The notes under the pieces were generated by a model. That model was not told the DNA's origin, did not search any database, and saw nothing but the letters and a program-made list of their open reading frames with translations. Positions 18,863 through 26,301 of a stretch of DNA of 64,000 nt are shown here, piece by piece. A program made the translations under genes and the position numbers. Positions within the stretch are counted from its first letter, which is position 1; each line of letters starts with the position of its first letter. Origin of the DNA: a virus. The DNA is taken from IMG/VR virus record IMGVR_UViG_3300042482_001138, positions 62,001-126,000 of that record; one strand, written 5' to 3'.

Positions 18863-19879
18863 ATGACAAAAACACTTTTGGTGGATGGGAATAACCTATT
18901 GAAAATAGGATTCCACGGAGTAAAAGATTTTTTTAACGGGACACAACACGTTGGTGGTATTTGGCATTTTTTGAATACACTTAGGAAGTTCTTGGAAGAA
19001 ACAAACTTTAACAAGGTAGTTGTTTTTTGGGATAGTGAAACATCTTCATCAGAAAGAAGAATTATTTATCCCAAATATAAACTCAATAGAAAAGAAAAAA
19101 ACGAGCAAGACTTCAAAGAACAGTCATTTGGGGTACAAAAGTTAAGAGTAAAACAGTATCTTGAAGAAATGTTTGTTAGACAGTTAGAAATAGATAGATC
19201 TGAAGCTGACGATCTTATCGCTTATTACTGTCAAATATCTAATGACGAAGAAAAAACAATATTTTCAAGTGACCGTGACTTGACTCAACTTATTTCTGAA
19301 CACGTTACAATTTATTCCCCATCTACAAAACAATACTATAAAAATGGTGACAAAATAAAACTTTATGATGCTGAAATACCACACTTTAATATTAAAACAT
19401 ACAAGATACTTACAGGTGATATTTCAGATAATATTGATGGTATTTTTTACTTGGGTGAAAAAACATTCATAAAGTTATTTCCAGAAATACTTGAAAGTAA
19501 AGTTGAATATACCGATATTTTAACTAAAGCTGAAAAGTTGTTATCAGAGGAAAAAGGGAATGTTGCAATACAAAATCTACTTAGTGGTAAAACAAAAGAA
19601 GGAATATTTGGTGAAGAATTTTTTACAGTAAATGAAAAAATTGTAGATTTGTCAAATCCTCTTATTACTGATGAAGGTAAAGAACTTGTTAAATTATACT
19701 ATTCAGAGTCGATGGATCCCGACGGTAGAGGGTATAGAAATTTAATAAGGATGATGATGGAAGATGGGTTTTTTAAGTACCTCCCCAAAAATGATGACGC
19801 TTGGGTAAATTTTTTAAAACCATTTTTAAAGTTAACAAGAAAAGAAAAAACAAAATTTAGAAACAGAACAAAAAAGTAA
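18863..19879 (+). CDS. FEN-family 5'-3' exonuclease / RNase H (T4 Rnh-like)
   Basis: This 338-aa protein has the PIN/FEN signature: LLVDGNNLL at the N-terminus (Asp8), VVFWDSE, EADDLIAYYC, FSSDRDLTQL and the helix-hairpin region KILTGDISDNIDGI. T4 RNase H (305 aa) removes RNA primers from Okazaki fragments with help from gp32. The Asp residues in these motifs are the expected metal ligands. It follows uvsX by 22 bases and precedes the next gene by two bases, consistent with one replication operon. Confidence 0.85.
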   Translation: MTKTLLVDGNNLLKIGFHGVKDFFNGTQHVGGIWHFLNTLRKFLEETNFNKVVVFWDSETSSSERRIIYPKYKLNRKEKNEQDFKEQSFGVQKLRVKQYLEEMFVRQLEIDRSEADDLIAYYCQISNDEEKTIFSSDRDLTQLISEHVTIYSPSTKQYYKNGDKIKLYDAEIPHFNIKTYKILTGDISDNIDGIFYLGEKTFIKLFPEILESKVEYTDILTKAEKLLSEEKGNVAIQNLLSGKTKEGIFGEEFFTVNEKIVDLSNPLITDEGKELVKLYYSESMDPDGRGYRNLIRMMMEDGFFKYLPKNDDAWVNFLKPFLKLTRKEKTKFRNRTKK

Positions 19880-19881
19880 AA

Positions 19882-20331
19882 ATGAAAGAACAAGAAGTAA
19901 CAAAAGTAGAATTTTTGTTGATGTGTAATGATAACATAGTCGTACAAAGATTTTTTAATGTGAAAGGGTTTAATAAAAATGCCCACAAATCAGAAGAATT
20001 TTTCAACTACATAAGAACATTTTGTAATGAACTTAAGTATGATTTGAAAATGAGATCCGTTGTCTACATGTTGGAAAATCAATATGAAATAACGGAAAAT
20101 CCAGAAGTTCTAAACACATCAATAACCGATGGTGAAGAAAACTTTAACCTTTATATTAAGGTAGAAAACATGACAATTTGTCAGAGAACCTTTGACGCTA
20201 AAGTATACCCTCCAAAGGTAAGATATACTGTAGATTTACGCCCAAGGTTAAAACAGGTACTAAGTGACCTTACTGACATTTTTTCAGGTAAAAAATTTAA
20301 TTATTTTTATCCTCAATTTATTCAAAATTAG
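19882..20331 (+). CDS. Hypothetical protein in the replication operon
   Basis: A 149-aa soluble protein starting two bases after the RNase H stop. It has alternating strands and helices (VEFLLMCNDNIVVQRFF, FNLYIKVENMTICQRTF), four cysteines that are not clustered, and ends FNYFYPQFIQN. It does not resemble T4 gp59 or another helicase loader closely enough for me to name it. Its location between the RNase H and helicase genes suggests a replication accessory protein. Confidence 0.65.
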   Translation: MKEQEVTKVEFLLMCNDNIVVQRFFNVKGFNKNAHKSEEFFNYIRTFCNELKYDLKMRSVVYMLENQYEITENPEVLNTSITDGEENFNLYIKVENMTICQRTFDAKVYPPKVRYTVDLRPRLKQVLSDLTDIFSGKKFNYFYPQFIQN

Positions 20332-20334
20332 TAG

Positions 20335-20341
20335 TATTTAT
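20335..20341 (+). promoter_or_regulatory. TATTTAT element upstream of the helicase gene
   Basis: TATTTAT lies in the short gap after the preceding stop, 24 bases before the helicase ATG. This is the only copy inside the replication block, and the spacing is off the 13-15 base mode, so it may be chance. Confidence 0.3.
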
Positions 20342-20365
20342 CATTACTAACAGAAAGAAAAAAAT

Positions 20366-21754
20366 ATGGCGACAAACAAAAATTTTGAATATCTCGGTAA
20401 TAATTTTCAGATTCAATTACTAAATCAAATCATTTTAGACAAAGACTTTTCTCATTCAATTATTGACGTTATTGAAAATAGTTATTTTGAAAATAAGTAC
20501 TTTAAAATAATCATTCAAATGGTGAAGGAGTATTATAAAAAATATGATCACACACCATCGTTTGATACATTAGAACAAGTTGCCAAATCCGAATTACAAC
20601 AAGAAACTGCGGTCAAAATCGTTTTGGACACGATTAAAAAAATTAAGGATGCACCTATCGACGGGGTCGATTTTGTACAAGAAAAAGCTTTGAAGTTCTG
20701 TAAACAACAAGAGTTACAGAAAGTCATGAAAAAGGCTCAAAAAATTATAGATGGTGGTGAGTTTGAAAACTATGACACACTTGAAGAACTAGTAAGGGAC
20801 GCACTTTTAGTCGGTACAAAAGATACAAGTATGATGGATGTGTTTTCAAACTTGGACCAAGTCTTAGAAGAAGATTATAGACACCCAATCCCTATGGGAA
20901 TACCTGGTATCGATAGACTTCTGAAAGGTGGTTTGGCAAAAGGTGAAATTGGTGTTATATTAGCACCTACAGGTGTTGGTAAATCAACAGTACTGACCAA
21001 AATTTCGAACCACGCATTTAATTTAGGTTTTAATGTCTTACAAGTGTTTTTTGAAGACAACCCAAAAGTTATTCAAAGAAAACATTTTACACTATGGACA
21101 AAGATTCATCCTGACGAATTGTCAGAAAAAAAAGACCAAGTAATGCAAAAAGTTAAGGAAATTAAAGAAACTATGCCAAACGAATTAATTTTGAAAAAGT
21201 TACCGTCTGATACTAAAACAATGTTACAAATCAAAAACGAAATCAGAAAAATGATCGCTGATGGTGTTAAAATTGATATGGTTGTTTTAGATTATATTGA
21301 CTGTATTGTCCCTGATAAAAACTTGGGTGATGAATGGAAAAGTGAAGGTTCTGTAATGCGAGGATTTGAAGCAATGTGTCACGAATTGAACATCGTTGGG
21401 TGGACTGCAACACAAGGTAATAGATCTTCTATATCGTCAGAAGTTGTAACTACCGATCAAATGGGTGGATCAATTAAAAAGGCACAAGTAGGACACGTAA
21501 TTATATCAGTAGCCAAAACATTACAACAAAAAGAAATGAAGTTAGCCACAATTGCAATTACCAAGTCCCGTATAGGGGATGATGGTGTGGTTTTTGAAAA
21601 TTGTAAATTTGATAATGCAATGATTGATATAGATACAGAATCAACAACAACCTTTCTCGGTTTGGAAGAACAAAAAGAAGAAAGACAACGACAAAGAGTA
21701 AAAGAATTACTTGAAAAAAGAAAAGAACGAGAACAAAAACAAAAATCTGAATAA
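20366..21754 (+). CDS. Replicative DNA helicase (gp41/DnaB-like)
   Basis: The 462 aa match T4 gp41 (475 aa) in size. An N-terminal helical domain (residues 1-150) precedes a RecF/DnaB core with Walker A APTGVGKST (200-208) and Walker B-like VVLDYIDCI near residue 310. GWTATQGNR and the GSIKKAQVGHVIISVAKT region follow, and then a very basic Gln/Glu/Arg/Lys tail. The family forms hexamers that unwind DNA at the fork and pairs with a primase, here probably the one at 54955. It precedes the ribonucleotide reductase by 26 bases. Confidence 0.9.
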   Translation: MATNKNFEYLGNNFQIQLLNQIILDKDFSHSIIDVIENSYFENKYFKIIIQMVKEYYKKYDHTPSFDTLEQVAKSELQQETAVKIVLDTIKKIKDAPIDGVDFVQEKALKFCKQQELQKVMKKAQKIIDGGEFENYDTLEELVRDALLVGTKDTSMMDVFSNLDQVLEEDYRHPIPMGIPGIDRLLKGGLAKGEIGVILAPTGVGKSTVLTKISNHAFNLGFNVLQVFFEDNPKVIQRKHFTLWTKIHPDELSEKKDQVMQKVKEIKETMPNELILKKLPSDTKTMLQIKNEIRKMIADGVKIDMVVLDYIDCIVPDKNLGDEWKSEGSVMRGFEAMCHELNIVGWTATQGNRSSISSEVVTTDQMGGSIKKAQVGHVIISVAKTLQQKEMKLATIAITKSRIGDDGVVFENCKFDNAMIDIDTESTTTFLGLEEQKEERQRQRVKELLEKRKEREQKQKSE

Positions 21755-21780
21755 AATAAAATAATTAAATTTTTTTAAAA

Positions 21781-23640
21781 ATGGATATATCACAAAGAAT
21801 ATTAAGTGACATTACAGTGTACATGAAATACGCTAAGTTTCTCCCTGAAAAAAACAGACGAGAAACGTGGGAAGAATTGGTGACAAGAAACAAAGAAATG
21901 CACCAAAAAAAATACCCACAAATCAAAGACGAAATTGAAGAAGTTTATCAAATGGTATACGATAAAAAAATCCTTCCTTCAATGAGGTCTTTACAATTCG
22001 GTGGAAAACCAATTGAAATTTCACCAAACCGAGTTTATAACTGTGCTTACATGCCAATTGACCACCCTGACGCTTTTTCAGAAACAATGTTTCTATTGTT
22101 AGGTGGTACTGGTGTAGGATTTTCAGTTCAAAAACACCACGTAGAAAAACTTCCTGAAATCAAAAGACCAAACCCAAGTAGAACAAGAAGATACTTGATT
22201 GGTGATAGTATTGAAGGATGGGCTGACGCAATCAAAGTATTGATCGAATCATACTTAGGTGTTAAATCATCAACTCCTGTATTTGATTTTTCTGATATTC
22301 GTCAGAAAGGAGCGTTGTTGGTTACTTCAGGCGGAAAAGCACCAGGACCTCAACCATTAAAAGATTGTATTCATAACATTACTAAAGTATTTGAAAACAA
22401 AGTTGACGGTGAAAAACTTTCACCTATTGAAACCCACGACATCGTTTGTCATATCGCAGATGCGGTATTGGCAGGTGGTATTCGTAGAGCGGCTTTGATT
22501 TCATTATTTTCTGCTGATGATGATGAAATGATTTCTTGTAAATCAGGAAGTTGGTGGGAATCAAATCCACAAAGAGGTAGGGCGAATAACTCAGCGGTTT
22601 TACTTCGTCACAAAGTTACCAAAGAATACTTTATGGATCTTTGGAAAAGAATTGAATTGTCAGGGGCAGGGGAACCTGGTATCTATTTGTCAAATGACAA
22701 AGATTGGGGAACAAACCCATGTTGTGAGATCGGTCTTCGCCCATATCAATTCTGTAACTTGTGTGAGGTAAATGCTTCTGATATTGAGTCTCAAGAAGAT
22801 TTTGAAAAAAGAGTTAAAGGAGCTGCGTTTATCGGAACACTTCAAGCGGGATACACTGACTTCCATTATCTTCGTGATGTTTGGAAAAGAACCACTGAAA
22901 AAGACGCTCTTATTGGGGTTGGTATGACAGGTATCGGTTCAGGTGTTGTATTGGGTTATGATATGAAAGCGGCGGCAGTTGCGGTTAAAGAAGAAAACGA
23001 ACGTGTTGCAAATCTCATCGGAATTAATAAAGCAGCAAGAACAACTACAGTTAAACCATCAGGAACATCATCTTTGGTTTTAGGTACATCTTCAGGTATT
23101 CACGCATGGCATAACGACTACTACTTGCGAAGAATTCGTGTGGGTAAAAATGAGGCGATTTACTCTTACTTGGCAATTAACCACCCTGAGTTAGTTGAAG
23201 ATGAATTTTTCAGACCACATGATACCGCAGTAATTACAATTCCACAGAAAGCACCTGAAGGGTCAATTCTTCGTCACGAGTCTGTATTCCAAATGTTAGA
23301 ACGTGTAAAGAAAGTATCACAAGAATGGATTAAGTTTGGACATAGAGGTGGTCAAAATTCACATAATGTATCTGCAACAGTTTCAATTAAAGAAGATGAA
23401 TGGGAATTAGTTGGTGATTGGATGTGGAGTAACAGAAAATTCTACAATGGACTTTCAGTTCTTCCTTACAACGGTGGAACATATACTCAAGCACCATTTG
23501 AAGATTGTACACAAGAAGACTTTGAACGATTAATCAAAACTTTATCAGATGTTGATTTAACTAAAGTTATCGAGTTACAAGATAATACTAATTTAAGTGG
23601 TGAAGCCGCATGTGCCGGTGGAGCTTGTGAAATAGTATAA
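21781..23640 (+). CDS. nrdJ: Adenosylcobalamin-dependent (class II) ribonucleoside-triphosphate reductase
   Basis: A 619-aa monomeric class II enzyme of the Lactobacillus leichmannii RTPR type, which makes dNTPs with a B12-generated thiyl radical. Residues follow RTPR: NPCCE at 312-316 gives the radical Cys314 and Glu316; Cys325 lies 11 residues on, like RTPR C408-C419; Cys88 is the likely disulphide partner. TVKPSGTSSLVLG is the phosphate-binding loop. The C-terminal Cys611-x4-Cys616, three residues from the end, matches RTPR C731/C736. It is about 120 aa shorter than RTPR (739 aa). No small-subunit gene is needed or present. Oxygen-independent dNTP synthesis would depend on cobalamin in the host. 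Confidence 0.88.
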   Translation: MDISQRILSDITVYMKYAKFLPEKNRRETWEELVTRNKEMHQKKYPQIKDEIEEVYQMVYDKKILPSMRSLQFGGKPIEISPNRVYNCAYMPIDHPDAFSETMFLLLGGTGVGFSVQKHHVEKLPEIKRPNPSRTRRYLIGDSIEGWADAIKVLIESYLGVKSSTPVFDFSDIRQKGALLVTSGGKAPGPQPLKDCIHNITKVFENKVDGEKLSPIETHDIVCHIADAVLAGGIRRAALISLFSADDDEMISCKSGSWWESNPQRGRANNSAVLLRHKVTKEYFMDLWKRIELSGAGEPGIYLSNDKDWGTNPCCEIGLRPYQFCNLCEVNASDIESQEDFEKRVKGAAFIGTLQAGYTDFHYLRDVWKRTTEKDALIGVGMTGIGSGVVLGYDMKAAAVAVKEENERVANLIGINKAARTTTVKPSGTSSLVLGTSSGIHAWHNDYYLRRIRVGKNEAIYSYLAINHPELVEDEFFRPHDTAVITIPQKAPEGSILRHESVFQMLERVKKVSQEWIKFGHRGGQNSHNVSATVSIKEDEWELVGDWMWSNRKFYNGLSVLPYNGGTYTQAPFEDCTQEDFERLIKTLSDVDLTKVIELQDNTNLSGEAACAGGACEIV

Positions 23641-23643
23641 GTT

Positions 23644-23868
23644 ATGAATGTTGGGGCATCTAAAGATTGGGTACAAGAACTGTTTGTAAAAGAATTTATA
23701 ACACCTAAACTTCTTCCTACAGATTTTTATTATGATAATCAAGGTAGGATGGTAATGACAGAATCTTATCATAAAAGAAGAGGTAGTTGTTGTGGTTCAG
23801 GTTGTTTACATTGTCCTTATGACCCAAGAAATAAAAAAGGTACAAAGACCTTACAAGAAAATCACTGA
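23644..23868 (+). CDS. DUF5522-like cysteine-rich small protein
   Basis: A 74-aa protein whose C-terminal half reads FYYDNQGRMVMTESYHKRRG, then SCCGSGCLHCPYDP. The CCGxGCxHCPY motif with the preceding Y-H-x-[KR]-R-G matches my memory of DUF5522, a small family of unknown function common in Bacteroidota. Four cysteines and a histidine could bind a metal. It starts three bases after the reductase stop and ends inside the terminator hairpin, so it is the last gene of this operon. Capture from a host is plausible; function unknown. Confidence 0.7.
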   Translation: MNVGASKDWVQELFVKEFITPKLLPTDFYYDNQGRMVMTESYHKRRGSCCGSGCLHCPYDPRNKKGTKTLQENH

Positions 23869-23887
23869 GAAATCAGTGATTTTTTTA
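23859..23887 (+). terminator. Intrinsic terminator ending the DNA-metabolism block
   Basis: A perfect 10-bp stem (23859-23868 with 23873-23882) with a GAAA tetraloop and a T run. The 5' arm overlaps the last codons of the DUF5522-like gene. Confidence 0.9.
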
Positions 23888-23911
23888 TTTATATAAAAAA
23901 CCCAAATAGTA

Positions 23912-23918
23912 TATTTAT
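23912..23918 (+). promoter_or_regulatory. TATTTAT element near the gp25-like start
   Basis: TATTTAT lies just downstream of the terminator and only five bases before the ATG at 23924. As a promoter it would put the transcript start at or inside the first codon, so either the mRNA is leaderless or translation begins elsewhere. Confidence 0.35.
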
Positions 23919-23923
23919 TGAAT

Positions 23924-24382
23924 ATGGCAAACGGTATAACTTATGGTATAACCTTCCCCTTTAGAGATTCTTTTGATGGGAAGTATTTAGACTTGACTGA
24001 CTATGCGTCCGAAGAAGTTAGAACGGACCTTATTCATTTATTATTGACCAGAAAAGGGAGTAGGTATTATTTACCTGATTTCGGAACAAGGTTGTATGAA
24101 TATATTTTCGAACCACTTGATGGACCAACTTTTGCTGAAATAGAAGCTGAAATTAGAGACTCTGTTGAAGAATTTATGCCGGGGGTACTTATTACAAACA
24201 TAACAATTACAGACGCATCCATGGATGAAGAAAATAAAGGTACGTTTATAAATGGTGATGATCAAAGAGAATTTACAGTACCTAACATATCACAAAAAGA
24301 ACATACGGCAAGAGTTAAAATTGATTACAAAATAACTTCAGATTCGTTCAATAGTTCTGATTTCATTATTTTGAATATTTAA
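23924..24382 (+). CDS. Baseplate wedge protein gp25-like
   Basis: A 152-aa gp25-like protein: ITFPFRDSFDGKYLDLT, then VRTDLIHLLLTRKGSRYYLPDFGTRL with the family R-x-Y-x-P-x-F-G-x-x-L motif, then EPLDGPTFAEIEAEI. Gp25 connects the wedge to the first sheath ring in contractile tails and related secretion machines. I chose the ATG at 23924, giving MANG, rather than the in-frame TTG at 23918, which lies in the TATTTAT element. It opens the second baseplate block and is followed after five bases by the gp6-like gene, the usual pairing. Confidence 0.85.
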   Translation: MANGITYGITFPFRDSFDGKYLDLTDYASEEVRTDLIHLLLTRKGSRYYLPDFGTRLYEYIFEPLDGPTFAEIEAEIRDSVEEFMPGVLITNITITDASMDEENKGTFINGDDQREFTVPNISQKEHTARVKIDYKITSDSFNSSDFIILNI

Positions 24383-24387
24383 TATAT

Positions 24388-26229
24388 ATGGCAGAAAAGA
24401 AAATTTCATACACGGTAAGGGACTTCCAAGGAGTAAGGACTGAATTAGTCAACTACGTCAAAACTTACTATCCTGAATTAATTCAAAACTTTAATGATGC
24501 ATCTGTTTTTTCAGTTTTGATGGACTTGAATGCTGCGGTCGCGGATAACCTTAATTTTCAAATTGATAGGAGTATCCAAGAAACAGTTTTACAGTACGCT
24601 CAACAAAAAACATCACTTTTTAATATCGCTAGAACCTACGGATTAAAAATACCGGGACAAAGACCTTCGATATCTTTGGTTGATTTTTCAATCACTGTTC
24701 CTGCCTTTGGTGACAAAGAAGATATAAGATATTGTGGTATTTTAAGACGTGGAACACAAGTCAACGGTGCTGGACAGTCTTTCGAAACGGTATATGATAT
24801 TGATTTTTCTTCGCAATATAATGGCGAAGGACAACCTAATTCCCGAATTGTTAGACCTAACGTTGATGCAAATGGTACGATAATTAATTATACAGTAACT
24901 AAACGTGAAGTTGTGTTAAATGGTTTAACCAAAGTTTTCAAAAGAGTAATTACCCCTAATGATGTAAGACCATTTTTTGAACTTTTCTTACCCGAAAGAA
25001 ATGTTTTAGGTGTTACAAGTGTTATTGTTAAAGATGGTTCACAATATAGTAACGTTCCTTCGGATCAAGAGTTTTTATCACCAAATGGTAGATGGTATGA
25101 AGTAAGAGCTCTTGTTGACGACAGAGTTTTTGTTGAAGACCCAACAAAACCTTCTGACGCGCCAGGAATAAAAATTGGTAGATATATAAGTACAAGTGAC
25201 AAGTTTATAACAGAATATACACCCCAAGGGTTTTTAAAACTTACATTTGGTGGTGGTAATAATTCCGCAGAAGATCAATTGCGTGAATTTGCAAGGAACG
25301 GACAATCAATAAACATAAATAAGTATGTTAATAATTTAGGGTTAGGAAACACTTTAAAATCCAATTCAACCTTGTTTATACAATATCGAGTTGGGGGTGG
25401 TGTTGCAAGTAATGTTGGAATTGGTGTTATAACACAAGTTCAGAGAAGCAACTTTTTTGTAAACGGTCCATCTGAAAACATAAATACAAGTGTGGTTAAT
25501 TCCCTAAGTTGTACAAACCCAATAGCCGCGGTTGGTGGGGCGGGAGCACCAACATTGGAAGAAATCAGAAACTTTGTTTCATTCAACTTTTCAGCTCAAA
25601 ACAGAGCGGTTACAGTTAATGACTATGATTCAATATTAAGAAACATGCCTTCCCAATTTGGAGCACCATCTAAAGTATCGATAGTTGAAGAAAATAATAA
25701 AATAAAAATCAAACTTCTATCTTACGATTCTAACGGAACGTTAACATCTATTGTACCTAACGCACTTAAAACTAACATCGCTAATTACCTGTCAAATTAT
25801 AGAATGATAAATGATTATGTTTCTGTAGAAAGTGCTAATGTTATTGATTTAGGGTTTGACATATCTGTGGTTTTAGATTCATCACAAAGTCAAGGATCAA
25901 TTATTGCAAAAATAGTTGACATAGTATCAACATATATGTCACCGACATCAAGACAACTAGGTCAAAACGTTAATGTATCTGAACTAAGAAGACAAATTCA
26001 AACAGAAAACGGGGTGTTGTCTATATCTGATATTCAAGTTTTTAATAAAGTTGGTGGACAATATTCATCATCACAAACCTCACAACCATATTCAAATCAA
26101 GCGACAAAACAGATCGAACTTATTTCAGATACTATCTTTGCGGAACCAACTCAGATCTATCAAGTAAGATTCCCGAATAAAGATATTAGAGTAAGTGTGG
26201 TCAATTTATCTACAGTTACATTCTCTTGA
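24388..26229 (+). CDS. Baseplate wedge protein gp6-like (baseplate J family)
   Basis: The 613 aa compare with 660 in T4 gp6. The N-terminal segment YTVRDFQGVRTELVNYVKTY, then FNDASVFSVLMDLNAAVADNL, and the central PTLEEIRNFVSFNFSAQNRAVTVNDYDSIL are typical of gp6/J-like proteins that form the dimeric ring of the baseplate and drive its opening. A C-terminal segment (residues ~490-560) includes a beta-rich unit with VSELRRQIQTENGVLSI. Adjacent gp25-like gene supports the call. Confidence 0.85.
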   Translation: MAEKKISYTVRDFQGVRTELVNYVKTYYPELIQNFNDASVFSVLMDLNAAVADNLNFQIDRSIQETVLQYAQQKTSLFNIARTYGLKIPGQRPSISLVDFSITVPAFGDKEDIRYCGILRRGTQVNGAGQSFETVYDIDFSSQYNGEGQPNSRIVRPNVDANGTIINYTVTKREVVLNGLTKVFKRVITPNDVRPFFELFLPERNVLGVTSVIVKDGSQYSNVPSDQEFLSPNGRWYEVRALVDDRVFVEDPTKPSDAPGIKIGRYISTSDKFITEYTPQGFLKLTFGGGNNSAEDQLREFARNGQSININKYVNNLGLGNTLKSNSTLFIQYRVGGGVASNVGIGVITQVQRSNFFVNGPSENINTSVVNSLSCTNPIAAVGGAGAPTLEEIRNFVSFNFSAQNRAVTVNDYDSILRNMPSQFGAPSKVSIVEENNKIKIKLLSYDSNGTLTSIVPNALKTNIANYLSNYRMINDYVSVESANVIDLGFDISVVLDSSQSQGSIIAKIVDIVSTYMSPTSRQLGQNVNVSELRRQIQTENGVLSISDIQVFNKVGGQYSSSQTSQPYSNQATKQIELISDTIFAEPTQIYQVRFPNKDIRVSVVNLSTVTFS

Positions 26230-26279
26230 TAATTTCCTTTTCTCATAAAACGATTATTTTTCTAAAATAGGAAATAAAC

Positions 26280-26286
26280 TATTTAT
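26280..26286 (+). promoter_or_regulatory. TATTTAT element, candidate late promoter of the 1819-aa protein
   Basis: TATTTAT lies 15 bases before the ATG at 26302, followed by an A-rich tract. Confidence 0.5.
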
Positions 26287-26301
26287 CAAGAAAAGAAATT
26301 A

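Noticed and set aside
23918-23923. TTG at 23918 as start of the gp25-like gene
   Set aside because: The ATG at 23924 gives the expected N-terminus; TTG adds two residues and lies in the TATTTAT element.
26230-26279. Imperfect inverted repeat (ATTTCCT ... AGGAAAT) before the 1819-aa gene
   Set aside because: The loop is long and there is no T tract, so it is not a convincing terminator.
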